Source: Methyloversatilis discipulorum (lineage in GTDB: Bacteria > Pseudomonadota > Gammaproteobacteria > Burkholderiales > Rhodocyclaceae). Taken from it: a stretch of DNA of 64,000 nucleotides. The stretch is from contig NZ_ARVV01000001.1 in NCBI RefSeq assembly GCF_000385375.1, positions 4,092,001 to 4,156,000 on the forward strand. Direction: 5' to 3'. The position numbers and the translations under genes were made by a program. The notes under the pieces were generated by a model. That model saw only the letters and a list, made by a program, of their open reading frames with translations. It did no database searches and had not been told where the DNA came from. Positions 38,366-47,614 of this stretch are shown here, piece after piece (position 1 is the first letter of the stretch; each line of letters opens with the position of its first letter).

Positions 38366-38863
38366 TTAGCGAAGCTTCATGCGCCGGCGCGCCACTGCGC
38401 CGACCGCCGCCAGCCCGGCCAGCAGCATGGCCGCGCTGGCCGGCTCCGGCACCGCTGCCGTGATGCCCAACCGGTAGCTCGCGTCGGCCAGCGTGTTATC
38501 CACGCCATCGACGGTCACCAGGAATTCGGTGCCCGTGGCGAACGGAAAGGTGCTGCCACCGCCGGTGAAAGGTCCCCACGCGAAGGTGAGATTGCGGCCG
38601 AAGGTGCCGACGATTTCGTTGCCGTTCAGAAACACCGACAGCGAGGCGCGTGAGCCCAGCCCGAGGTTGGAGAAGTCGAGCGTGAAATCGACCGGCTCGC
38701 CGACGGTGAAGCTGAAGCTGTCGGCGAAGCTGCCGAGCTGCTGTTCGAAGCTGAAGGACTGGCCGGCGACCAGAGTGCCCAGATCGACGCTGGCTGCGCT
38801 GGCGTGTGCGGCGGGCAGGACGGTCAGCGCGGCGATCAGTGCGGTGCGGATGGAAGTGTTCAT
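38366..38863 (-). CDS. PEP-CTERM sorted surface/secreted protein
   Basis: A 165-residue secreted protein: signal peptide (1-23), a beta-rich body with no family I can name, and a C-terminal sorting tag V138-P-E-P141 followed by a hydrophobic helix and ARRR, the substrate signal of exosortases. No exosortase gene lies in the window. The stop is 1 base from the stop of the convergent HIT gene. An inverted repeat (ATGAAAGC/GCTTTCAT, 38890-38909) lies 27 bases upstream of its start. Confidence 0.9.
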   Translation of the reverse strand: MNTSIRTALIAALTVLPAAHASAASVDLGTLVAGQSFSFEQQLGSFADSFSFTVGEPVDFTLDFSNLGLGSRASLSVFLNGNEIVGTFGRNLTFAWGPFTGGGSTFPFATGTEFLVTVDGVDNTLADASYRLGITAAVPEPASAAMLLAGLAAVGAVARRRMKLR

Positions 38864-38889
38864 GACGGACTCCGTAGGATGAATGAAGG

Positions 38890-38909
38890 ATGAAAGCGTC
38901 TGCTTTCAT
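38890..38909. promoter_or_regulatory. Inverted repeat upstream of the PEP-CTERM gene
   Basis: ATGAAAGC-GTCT-GCTTTCAT is a perfect 8-bp inverted repeat. Its place just upstream of a surface-protein gene fits a regulator site or an RNA hairpin in the leader. No matching regulator can be named. Confidence 0.35.
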
Positions 38910-39012
38910 TCGTCATCTACGAAGCCGGACACGCAACGGAGACAGGCAGGTGACGACGGACTTGCCGGCAGCGTGACGGATGTCACCGTTGCCGCCCGAG
39001 ACCGCGATCAGA

Positions 39013-39735
39013 TCACCACAGCTTCACGCAATGACCGCGCAGCAGGAAGCCGCCCGACGGCTGCGCCGCGGCCGCGCCGACCGGCTCGATCGACACCGCC
39101 AGTTCATCCACCGTCGCCAGCAGCGCTTCCGACGTGCCAGCCATCGTGATCACCTGTTTGGCGTCGGCGCGCAGCACGCCGAGCCGGAAGGGCGCTGCGT
39201 CTTTCGGCAGTGCCCACAGCACCGCCTGAGCGCCATCGGGCACCAGCAGCGGCTGCAGCAGCTTCACGCTCAGTTCCACCCCGTGCCGGCGCGACGACGC
39301 CAGCGCGGCGGGCTTGCCGGCGGCGTCCTGCAGCAGACCGACATAGCTGGCCGGAAGCACCGCGTGCTCAGGCAGGTCGGACGGCAGCACCCACTGCGGC
39401 TGCTCGCGTACCACGCCGACAGCCACCAGCAGGCCGAAGGCGAAGCCGAGCGCCGGGCGCAACCAGTCGCGCCAGCGCCGCTGCGCCACCGGCCGGGGGC
39501 GCGGTGCAGCGCCGGTGCGCCGTTCGACCTCCGCCCACACCGCGGGCGAGGGCTGCACCGGCGGCACGGCCGCCGCCAGCGCGGCGCCATGCATTTCCCA
39601 AGTACGCAGCGCGCGCGCCGCCGCCTCGTTCGACCGCACCAACCGCTCGAAGCGGCGGCGCGGCAGCCGGCCCAGCGTGCCGAACACATAGGCGGCCGCG
39701 AGGCGGTCGAGCAGTTCCGGGTGGTCGTATTTCAT
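39013..39735 (-). CDS. Anti-sigma factor, RskA-like membrane protein
   Basis: A 240-residue protein from the ATG at 39735. The N-terminal 90 residues (Asp/Leu-rich with LLDRLAAAYVFGTL, which fits a sigma-binding domain), a membrane helix near 92-110 (ALGFAFGLLVAVGVV), and a periplasmic RskA-type domain (about 115-240, with VLWALP and GTSEALLATV) are visible. It overlaps the ECF sigma gene by 4 bases (ATGA) and should hold that sigma factor at the membrane until an envelope signal releases it. Confidence 0.85.
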   Translation of the reverse strand: MKYDHPELLDRLAAAYVFGTLGRLPRRRFERLVRSNEAAARALRTWEMHGAALAAAVPPVQPSPAVWAEVERRTGAAPRPRPVAQRRWRDWLRPALGFAFGLLVAVGVVREQPQWVLPSDLPEHAVLPASYVGLLQDAAGKPAALASSRRHGVELSVKLLQPLLVPDGAQAVLWALPKDAAPFRLGVLRADAKQVITMAGTSEALLATVDELAVSIEPVGAAAAQPSGGFLLRGHCVKLW

Positions 39736-40304
39736 GCCAGCCGCTCCATGCAGCGGCGCAGCTTGTCCAGGCCCCGGCGCAGCCACACCTTGACGCTGCC
39801 GATCGGCGAACCGAGGTGTTCCGCCAGTTCCGAATGCGACAGGCCGTGGTAGTAGGCCAGCGCCAGGCACTGGCGCTGCGGCCCGTCGATGTCGTCGATG
39901 CAGCGGCGCAGATGCAGCGCGTCGGCCGCCTGTTCGAGCAGGCCGAGCGGACTGGGCCGGTCGTCGCCCAGCGCGGCGACACCGCCCTGCCCGTCATCGT
40001 CGTCGTCCAGCGATTCGGCCCGCCGCAGCGATTCCGCACGCAGCAGGTCGAGCGCCCGGTTGCGCACGACCGAGGTGAGCCAGGTCATCGGCTGGCTGGC
40101 GTCGGCGCGGTAGCTGTCGGCGCGGTGCCACACGCTGGTGAACGCATCCTGCAGCACGTCTTCAGCCAGATCGCGCCGGCGCAACAGACGCAGCGCGACC
40201 CCGAGCAGCTGCGGCGCGCAGGCATCGTAGAGCTGACGGAAGGCCTGCCGGTCGCGCAGTGCGACGCGCGCCAGCAGCCTCTCAAGCTGGACCGGATCGA
40301 GCAT
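39732..40304 (-). CDS. ECF sigma factor, SigK/RpoE type
   Basis: A 190-residue extracytoplasmic-function sigma factor. Region 2 is at about 23-90 (DLAEDVLQDAFTSVW, MTWLTSVVRNRALD) and region 4 at about 130-185 (LALAYYHGLSHSELAEHLGSPIGSVKVWLRRGLDKLR, with the helix-turn-helix). It is coupled to its anti-sigma gene. A small secreted-protein gene 39 bases upstream is in the same direction and probably in the same operon. Confidence 0.92.
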   Translation of the reverse strand: MLDPVQLERLLARVALRDRQAFRQLYDACAPQLLGVALRLLRRRDLAEDVLQDAFTSVWHRADSYRADASQPMTWLTSVVRNRALDLLRAESLRRAESLDDDDDGQGGVAALGDDRPSPLGLLEQAADALHLRRCIDDIDGPQRQCLALAYYHGLSHSELAEHLGSPIGSVKVWLRRGLDKLRRCMERLA

Positions 40305-40343
40305 GCCTGCATGATGCCATGCTCATCGATCGCCCGCGGACCA

Positions 40344-40751
40344 TCAGTAGTCCCGCGGCCGGTAGCTGCCGGCCTCGGCCGGCGCCTTGGCGCTGTCGCG
40401 CACGACGTGCCAGACGCCGCCGCGCCCGTCGCCGGTGGTCTGTCCGGCCTCGTTGTCGCCCACGTAGTAATAAAGCGGCTTGCCGCGGACCGCCCATTGC
40501 CGGCTGCCGTCGCTGCGCGTGACCAGCGTGTGCTCGCCGGTCGCGCGCGCATCGGCGGCCGCGACGAAGGGCGGCCACAGCGCGGCACACCGGTCGTAGC
40601 AGGCACTTTTCCCGGTGCTGTCCTTGTCGAAGGTGTACAGCACGCGGCCGGCAGCGTCGGTCAGCAGTCCTGCCGTGCCGACCACGGACTGGGCATGGAC
40701 TGTGCTGCAGACGGCTCCCAGCAGTGCAGCGTAGAGGGCACTCCTGATCAT
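40344..40751 (-). CDS. Small secreted protein with the COG4315 (Y-x4-D) repeat
   Basis: A 135-residue exported protein from the ATG at 40751. Signal peptide 1-20, then GTAGLLTDAAGRVLYTFDKDSTGKSACYDRCAALWPPF, the mark of the COG4315 family (sometimes annotated as predicted lipoprotein repeat), with a second similar segment (PLYYYVGDN). Function is unknown. It reads with the ECF sigma and anti-sigma genes, suggesting that these three are one envelope-stress operon. Confidence 0.85.
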   Translation of the reverse strand: MIRSALYAALLGAVCSTVHAQSVVGTAGLLTDAAGRVLYTFDKDSTGKSACYDRCAALWPPFVAAADARATGEHTLVTRSDGSRQWAVRGKPLYYYVGDNEAGQTTGDGRGGVWHVVRDSAKAPAEAGSYRPRDY

Positions 40752-40949
40752 CGTGATTCTCCTTCCTTGCAGAGGTTCGACACCCGGAAATCGTGTGTCC
40801 GGATCGATATACGGACGGATGAACACATCGGAGACAGGAGCGGCGGAAATTTGCTGTCAAAAAGAATGTCCGCCGTGCCGGCCTCCCGCGCGCAAACTGC
40901 GGCGTACACATAGAATTGGTTACATTGGCTTACATCGCCCCCCGATTTC
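40752..40949. other. Divergent regulatory region with tandem TTGGyTTACA motif
   Basis: Between the ECF operon and the PilZ-like pair. Two nearly identical tandem units, TTGGTTACA (40916-40924) and TTGGCTTACA (40925-40934), lie just upstream of the 40950 start. No promoter boxes are convincing. Confidence 0.4.
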
Positions 40950-42497
40950 ATGCACGCCTTCGCTCTGCCCGCCCTCAGCCACAGCACGCACCTGCCGGAG
41001 TTCTCCGACGCGCGGGCTGCGCGTGACTGGCTGCAGGGCGTGGACAGCAACCAGCCGCTCGCCACGCAGGCCCGTCTGCTCGGTCAGCTCAACCTGCTGA
41101 ACCGCTGCAGCATCAGCGCCGGCGAGCGGCTGCGCATCGCCGAGGAGCTGCGCGACACGGTGCTGGAAGTGCAGACCGCCACCGCCAACCGCTTCGTCGG
41201 CCGCCCACTGCCGCTGTCCGCCGGCGAACGAGCGGCCTTCGATGCCAATCAGGGCATGTGGGACACGCTGGTCACCGCCTATCTGCACTGCCTGTCTGCC
41301 GCGCTCGACGGCGACGGCGCAGTGGTGGGCCAGACCGGCCTGATCGCCCATCGAGCCTTGAGCGCGCTGGCGCTGATGCAGCTCGACGCGCTGCGCACCG
41401 CCCATCTGCCGCCGCCCGGTTACTGGCGACGCGTGCACGCCTGCTACGACGCGGCCGCCCGGCTCGGCGCGGCGGAGCGCAAGATCCGCGACGACGCCAT
41501 CCATGACGAACGCCCGACCAGCGTGCGTGCCGCCTACGTGCTGTGCGTGCTGCTGCACACCTCCAGCCCTTTCGGTCTGACCCACCGCCAGCTGCGTGTA
41601 CTGCATCGCTGGCTGGGCAAGTGGGCTGGCAAGGTGGCGCTGTTCGACACACCGGTACCGAACAGCGCCCTGCCTCCCCTGATGCTGGACCTCAGCACCG
41701 ACGAACCGGTGGCCCGCACACCGCAGCCGGACAGTCGCCTGCGCTGGCTGGTGCTGGACGAGTTTTCGCACAGCGTGCGCAAGCGCATGGCGCTGCTGGC
41801 GCAGGGCGAAACACCGCTGGCGCTGCGCCTCGGCGACGAACTGAGTCCGGCCCAGGCCGACCGCCTGCTGCGCCATCTGCATGCGCACTGCTGCCGCGGC
41901 GGCCTGACCCGCGCCGAGGCGCGCCGGCCGCTGCAGCAGAACGCGTCGGTGGTGATCGGCATGGGCGCGGTACAGCAGTTCCTCGGCAGCGGCGAGTGCG
42001 CCATCGGCGACTCCGGCAACCGGCCGGAAACGGTGGCGACCGGCTATCTGGTCGAGGACTGGCGCATCCTTGACGACAGCCCGACCGGCCTGCGCCTTGG
42101 CCGCCGTGCCAGCAGCGACGGCGCGCGCATTGGCAGCGGCATGTTGCTGGCGGTGCGGCCCGACAACAGCCCGCACTTCATGCTCGCCCACGTGTGCTGG
42201 ATCATGGCGGTCGAAGGTGAGTTGCAGATGGGCATCAGCATGCTGGCCGGCGCGCCGCGTCTGGTCGATCTCGCGCGTACCCCCGACGGCAGCGGCGAAC
42301 ACGAGGCGCGCGGCGTGCTGATGCCGGAAGTGCCGCGCATCGGTCAGCCCGAATGCGTTGCGCTGCCCAGCGGGTGGTACCGCAAGTCGCGCGACATCCT
42401 GCTCACTGCAGACGACAGCAAGCGGCGCGTGCGGCTGGTCGAATCCATCGAACGCGGGGCCGACTTCGACCTCGCCCGCATCGAGCCGTCAGCATGA
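40950..42497 (+). CDS. Large protein of unknown function with a PilZ-like segment (first of a pair)
   Basis: A 515-residue cytoplasmic protein that I cannot assign to a named family. The first 350 residues are helical and Ala/Leu/Arg-rich. Near residues 371-386 there is WRILDDSPTGLRL, matching the D/N-x-S-x2-G half of the PilZ (cyclic di-GMP-binding) motif, followed by a strand-rich part ending in WIMAVEGELQMGISMLAG. No RxxxR half is convincing just before it. It overlaps its paralogue (42494) by 4 bases. The two share the same end structure. Confidence 0.7.
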   Translation: MHAFALPALSHSTHLPEFSDARAARDWLQGVDSNQPLATQARLLGQLNLLNRCSISAGERLRIAEELRDTVLEVQTATANRFVGRPLPLSAGERAAFDANQGMWDTLVTAYLHCLSAALDGDGAVVGQTGLIAHRALSALALMQLDALRTAHLPPPGYWRRVHACYDAAARLGAAERKIRDDAIHDERPTSVRAAYVLCVLLHTSSPFGLTHRQLRVLHRWLGKWAGKVALFDTPVPNSALPPLMLDLSTDEPVARTPQPDSRLRWLVLDEFSHSVRKRMALLAQGETPLALRLGDELSPAQADRLLRHLHAHCCRGGLTRAEARRPLQQNASVVIGMGAVQQFLGSGECAIGDSGNRPETVATGYLVEDWRILDDSPTGLRLGRRASSDGARIGSGMLLAVRPDNSPHFMLAHVCWIMAVEGELQMGISMLAGAPRLVDLARTPDGSGEHEARGVLMPEVPRIGQPECVALPSGWYRKSRDILLTADDSKRRVRLVESIERGADFDLARIEPSA

Positions 42498-44119
42498 ACG
42501 CGCCCGCACCGACGCCGGGCATGCTGAACTACCGCGACGCGCAGCAGTGCCGCGCGCTGATCGCCGAGCTGCCGCTGACCAACGTTCCGCGCGTGCGCGA
42601 CACCCTGACGCGCATGCTCTACGGGCTGCGCCAGACACCGCCGCGCAGCGCCGACTACCTCGACGTGCTGGAAGCGATGCGCGCGCCGCTGCACTTCCTG
42701 CAGGAAAGCCTGGGCAAGCGCTACAGCAGCCGGCCGGTCGCGCCGGGCAGCACCGAGGACGGCGTGCTGCGCCAGGTGGTCGCACTGTGGATGGCGATGG
42801 CGCAGGCGTACGCGCAGGCTGCCGAGAAGGCTGACCTGCACCCGCTCACCGACGCCCAGTTGGCGCTGGTATGCCAGCGCTGCGTGCTGTACGCCAGCCG
42901 CGCGGTGATCGAGTATTTCCGCGCCCGACGCACGCTGCCGCGCGGCCTCTGGCTGGAACTGCACGGCTACTACAGCACGGCCGAGGAATGGGGCTTTGCC
43001 ACCCAGCCGGTGGCCGACAGCCTGAAGGAAGGCGGCTACCCGCAGAGCGCGGCCGAGTCCTACTGCAGCGTGCTGCTGGTCGACCTGGCCAACCCCTACG
43101 GCCGCAGCCCACGCGAATTCGAGTGGGTGTGCCGCTGGGCCGACCAGTACGCCGGCCTGACCGAAATCATGCCGGTGTTCGGTGGCACCGATGCCCGCAC
43201 CTACGCGATCGACCTGAACCTCGACAGCGGCGCCAAGCCGCTCGAAGTGTTCGCCCGCACGCCCAACCTGCGCCGGCTCGGTTCGGCGCGGCTGGCCAGC
43301 GAGATCGAGCGCGTGGTGGCCGGCCTGAAGCAGGGGCTGTCACCGGAAACGCTGGGGCTGGGCGCCGACTGTCACCCGCTGTCGGCTGGCCGCCTGCTGC
43401 TGCAGCTGTACAAGCCCTGGTGTCATGCGGCCAACCCGCGCCGCTTCCAGCGCCGCAGTGGCGACGGCGAGATAGATATCGCGATCAGCCAGGAGGCGAT
43501 GCATTACCTGATCGCCGGCGAAGAGTTCGTGCAGCCGCCGCCGGCGCGCATCTACAGCCACAGCGATTTCGTCGACATCGCCACCTTCGGCGAACGGGCG
43601 ACCGACGGCGCCGGCCTGGCCGTGCGTCAGGCCAGCGCCCGCGCGCAGTACCCGACCCAGCACTGGGCGGTGCTGGACCACAGCGTGATGGGTTATCGCC
43701 TGCGCGCACCACGCGAGACTGCTGCGATCGAGTATTCGCAGATGCTGGCGGTGTTCGGCCCGGACTCGGAACACTGGCGCCTGGCGCGCGTGTCCTGGCT
43801 CATGTACGAGCACGACGGCCATCTGATGACCGGCCTGCACGTGCTGCCGGGTACCCCGCGTGCGCTGTCCGTGCGTCCGCTGGCCGACGAAGGCATGCCG
43901 GCCGAGCGCTTCATTCGGGCCTTTCTGCTGCCGGCCGTGCAGGTGATGGGCGAAGAGGCGTCTCTGGTGCTGCCGCGCGGCTGGTTCCAGGCCGATCGCA
44001 AGCTCGAAATCTTCCTGAATGGCGCGCTGCGCGCAGTGCAGCTGACCCGCCTGCTCGCTTTCGGCGTCAATTACGAACGCGCCGCCTTCAGCGAGGAAAC
44101 ACCCGCAAACGGCGTCTGA
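42494..44119 (+). CDS. Large protein of unknown function with a PilZ-like segment (second of a pair)
   Basis: A 541-residue protein from the ATG at 42494, paralogous to the previous one. Near residues 392-407 it has WAVLDHSVMGYRL, again the D-x-S-x2-G half-motif, then VSWLMYEHDGHLMTGLHVLPG, which aligns with its sister. The N-terminal two thirds is helical. The ATGA overlap means coupled translation, perhaps a heteromer. PilZ relation is weak and rests on the C-terminal part. Confidence 0.7.
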   Translation: MNAPAPTPGMLNYRDAQQCRALIAELPLTNVPRVRDTLTRMLYGLRQTPPRSADYLDVLEAMRAPLHFLQESLGKRYSSRPVAPGSTEDGVLRQVVALWMAMAQAYAQAAEKADLHPLTDAQLALVCQRCVLYASRAVIEYFRARRTLPRGLWLELHGYYSTAEEWGFATQPVADSLKEGGYPQSAAESYCSVLLVDLANPYGRSPREFEWVCRWADQYAGLTEIMPVFGGTDARTYAIDLNLDSGAKPLEVFARTPNLRRLGSARLASEIERVVAGLKQGLSPETLGLGADCHPLSAGRLLLQLYKPWCHAANPRRFQRRSGDGEIDIAISQEAMHYLIAGEEFVQPPPARIYSHSDFVDIATFGERATDGAGLAVRQASARAQYPTQHWAVLDHSVMGYRLRAPRETAAIEYSQMLAVFGPDSEHWRLARVSWLMYEHDGHLMTGLHVLPGTPRALSVRPLADEGMPAERFIRAFLLPAVQVMGEEASLVLPRGWFQADRKLEIFLNGALRAVQLTRLLAFGVNYERAAFSEETPANGV

Positions 44120-44129
44120 GCGACGCCGC

Positions 44130-45434
44130 TCAGAGTGCGGGCAGCGTGCGGCGGGCGGGAAAGCGGACGGTGAAGCGGCTGCCCTGACCGGGCTGGCTGT
44201 CGATCTGCAGCGTCGCCTGATGCCGTTCGAGCACATGCTTGACGATGGCCAGACCGAGGCCGGTGCCGCCGGTTTCGCGCGAACGGCCGCGGTCTACGCG
44301 GTAGAAGCGTTCGGTCAGTCGCGGAATGTGCTGGGCATCGATGCCGATGCCGTTGTCGGTCACCGAATACTCACCACAGCCACCCACCACGCGCCAGGCG
44401 AGCTTCACGCTGCCGCCGTCCGGCGTGTAGCGCACCGCGTTGCTGGCGAGGTTGCCGAGCGCGCTGCGCAGGTCGCGCGCGCAGCCGAGCAACGCACCGG
44501 GCGCACCATCGACGTCCAGCGTTACCGTGTGCCGGCCGGACGACAGCGCCCGCGTCTCGACCAGCACGATGTCCAGCAGGTTGCGCATGTCCACCGGTTC
44601 TTCCGGTGTCGGCGTGTCGGTTTCCAGCGCCGACAGCGTCAGCAGGTCGTCGACCAGGCGCTGCAGGCGCACCGACTGCTGCTGCGCCATGCGGATGAAG
44701 GACAGCGCCTGTTCCTGCGGCAGTTCGGGCAGCGCGTCCTCCAGCGTTTCGAGGAAGCCGTGGATCACCGTCAGCGGCGTCTTCATCTCGTGCGACACGT
44801 TGGCGACGAAGTCGCGCCGCATCGTTTCGAGCTTTTCGAGCTGGGTGATGTCGCGCGTCAGCAGCAGCTTCTGATCGTCGCCGAAGGCCACCACCCGCAG
44901 TTGCAGCGTGCGGCCGGGCTGACGCGGCGAGGGCATCGACAGAGGCTCGCCGTAGTCGCCGGACTGCAGGTACTCGGCAAACTCGGGCTGGCGCACGAGG
45001 TTGAGAATGGGCATCGCGATGTCGCGCCGGCCATCCAGCCCAAGGTGTTCCTCGGCCATCGGGTTCAGCCACTCGATCAGTTCGTCGCGCGACATGATGA
45101 GTGTGCCGTCGGGCATCGCGCGGCTGGCTTCGCGCATGCGCTCCAGCCGGCTGCGCAGGTCCTCGCGCTGCTGGCGGGCGTTGCGCTCGCGCCGTGCCAG
45201 CTTGGCGAACAGGAATTCCCACTGGCCGGCACCGTCCGGCAGTTCGGCGTCGCTGGTCGAGTTGAGCCAGCGGTCGAAGCGGCCGATCTCGTACTGGTCG
45301 CGCAGACTGCCGGCGAGCAGCAGCGCGCAGGCCAGCGCCAGCGCCGGTGCCAGCGCGTCGGCCGCCAGGCCGATCAGCACGCAGATGAGGATGAGCGCGA
45401 CGCGCAGGGCGGCGCGGAACCAGAATTCACGCAT
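44130..45434 (-). CDS. phoR: Phosphate regulon sensor kinase
   Basis: A 434-residue sensor kinase: two hydrophobic stretches near 10-45, a PAS domain (about 100-195), phosphoacceptor His215 (ANVSHEMKTPL) and an ATPase domain with NAVRYTPDGG, DNGIGID and GGTGLGLAI. The layout (short membrane anchor, PAS, no large periplasmic domain) is PhoR. It lies 57 bases downstream of phoB. It senses phosphate status through the Pst transporter and PhoU, which are not in the window. Confidence 0.92.
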   Translation of the reverse strand: MREFWFRAALRVALILICVLIGLAADALAPALALACALLLAGSLRDQYEIGRFDRWLNSTSDAELPDGAGQWEFLFAKLARRERNARQQREDLRSRLERMREASRAMPDGTLIMSRDELIEWLNPMAEEHLGLDGRRDIAMPILNLVRQPEFAEYLQSGDYGEPLSMPSPRQPGRTLQLRVVAFGDDQKLLLTRDITQLEKLETMRRDFVANVSHEMKTPLTVIHGFLETLEDALPELPQEQALSFIRMAQQQSVRLQRLVDDLLTLSALETDTPTPEEPVDMRNLLDIVLVETRALSSGRHTVTLDVDGAPGALLGCARDLRSALGNLASNAVRYTPDGGSVKLAWRVVGGCGEYSVTDNGIGIDAQHIPRLTERFYRVDRGRSRETGGTGLGLAIVKHVLERHQATLQIDSQPGQGSRFTVRFPARRTLPAL

Positions 45435-45491
45435 GAGGAGCGTATCGAGCAGTCACGGCGCCGGATTATGGGCGCTCACGCGCAAAACGGC

Positions 45492-46181
<690 letters not shown>

Positions 46182-46234
46182 GACGGTATGCGAGCGTGGG
46201 ATGACGGGAACGCGACGCAGTCTATTTCAGTATG

Positions 46235-46252
46235 GTGACGGTTTAGTGACAG
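46235..46252 (-). promoter_or_regulatory. PHO box upstream of phoB
   Basis: Minus strand CTGTCAC-TAAA-CCGTCAC: two 7-base direct repeats separated by 4 A/T-rich bases, matching the PHO box consensus (CTGTCAT repeats, 11-base period). It ends 54 bases before the phoB start. Confidence 0.8.
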
Positions 46253-46331
46253 GGTCTTCGGTCTGTCTGCAGGGCCATCCTGACGGGCCCGGGGTATCAT
46301 TCCCGACTCTTTGCAGCGGACACGGAACATC

Positions 46332-46769
46332 ATGGCAGGACTGGACAAGGACACCCCCATCCCCACCGAGATCAAGGTGCAGCAGAAGTCGAAGGTGATG
46401 GAAGTCAGCTTCGACAACGGCCGCAGCTTCAGCTTCAGTTTCGAGTTCCTGCGCGTGTGCTCGCCCTCGGCAGAGGTGCGCGGCCACGGGCCGGGGCAGG
46501 AAACGCTGCAGATCGGCAAGCGCGACGTCGACATCACGCGGGTCGAACCGGTCGGCGCCTACGCGATCAAACCGGTGTTTTCCGACGGCCACGACAGCGG
46601 CATCTACTCGTGGGATTACATCTATCTGCTGGGTGAGAATCAGGAAGCGCTGTGGGCCGACTACCTCGCCCGGCTGGACGCCGCCGGCGCTAGCCGCGAC
46701 CCGGCCCTGGTGCCGCCGCCGGCCGCCAAGGGCGGTTGCGGCAGCGGCGGTTGCGGCCATCACCACTGA
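46332..46769 (+). CDS. DUF971-family protein with a metal-binding tail
   Basis: A 145-residue protein. Residues about 10-105 match the DUF971 (gamma-butyrobetaine hydroxylase-like N-terminal) fold with [30 protein letters not shown] (key residues). The end is unusual: [12 protein letters not shown], with two cysteines and three histidines that could bind a metal such as zinc or nickel. It sits 7 bases before ubiE, a common pairing. Start ATG 46332. Confidence 0.88.
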   Translation: MAGLDKDTPIPTEIKVQQKSKVMEVSFDNGRSFSFSFEFLRVCSPSAEVRGHGPGQETLQIGKRDVDITRVEPVGAYAIKPVFSDGHDSGIYSWDYIYLLGENQEALWADYLARLDAAGASRDPALVPPPAAKGGCGSGGCGHHH

Positions 46770-46776
46770 GCCTGCG

Positions 46777-47514
46777 ATGAGCGACAACTCCACCGATTTC
46801 GGCTTCGAGCGCGTACCCGAGGCGGCCAAGGCCCGCCGCGTGGCAAGCGTTTTCTCGTCGGTTGCGCGTCGTTACGACATCATGAATGACCTGATGTCGG
46901 CCGGCCTGCATCGCGCCTGGAAAGCCTTCGCGATCGAAATGGCCGGTGTGCGCGCGGGCCAGCGCGTACTCGACGTCGCCGCCGGCACCGGTGACCTGAC
47001 CGTCGCGCACGCGAAGCGCGCCGGCGCCAGTGGCGAGGTGTGGCACACCGACATCAATCCGGACATGCTGCGCGAAGGCCGCGACCGCCTGCGCGACGCC
47101 GGCTTCGTGCTGCCCAGCCTGCTGTGCGACGCCGAGAAGCTGCCCTTCCCCGACAATTACTTCGACTGCGTCACCGTCGCCTTCGGCCTGCGCAACATGA
47201 CGCACAAGGACCGCGCGCTGGCCGAGTTCCGCCGCGTGCTGAAGCCGGGCGGCCGCGCACTGGTGCTCGAGTTCTCGCGCGTCGCCAAGCCGCTCGAAAA
47301 GGCCTACGACCTGTATTCGTTCAAGGTGCTGCCCTGGCTGGGCAAGCGCGTCGCCAACGACGAGGCGAGCTACCGCTACCTCGCCGAATCGATCCGCATG
47401 CATCCGGATCAGGAAACGCTGGCCGGCATGATGCGCGAGGTCGGCCTCGGCCGCGTCGAGTACTTCAACATGAGCGCGGGCGTGGTGGCGCTGCATCGCG
47501 GTTTCAAGCTCTGA
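46777..47514 (+). CDS. ubiE: Ubiquinone/menaquinone C-methyltransferase
   Basis: A 245-residue SAM-dependent methyltransferase for the ubiquinone ring (and menaquinone where made). [24 protein letters not shown] is the family start motif; [10 protein letters not shown] is the SAM site, and later [35 protein letters not shown] are standard. It is 7 bases downstream of the DUF971 gene. The Tim44-like and ubiJ genes follow. Confidence 0.96.
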   Translation: MSDNSTDFGFERVPEAAKARRVASVFSSVARRYDIMNDLMSAGLHRAWKAFAIEMAGVRAGQRVLDVAAGTGDLTVAHAKRAGASGEVWHTDINPDMLREGRDRLRDAGFVLPSLLCDAEKLPFPDNYFDCVTVAFGLRNMTHKDRALAEFRRVLKPGGRALVLEFSRVAKPLEKAYDLYSFKVLPWLGKRVANDEASYRYLAESIRMHPDQETLAGMMREVGLGRVEYFNMSAGVVALHRGFKL

Positions 47515-47614
47515 AATCCGACAGGTGAGGCGAACGATCCGCGCATTTCGCGGTCAATTCGTGTGCTAAGTTTCGCTCTCGCGTTTTCGCACCACCTTTG
47601 ATGGAGACATATCG

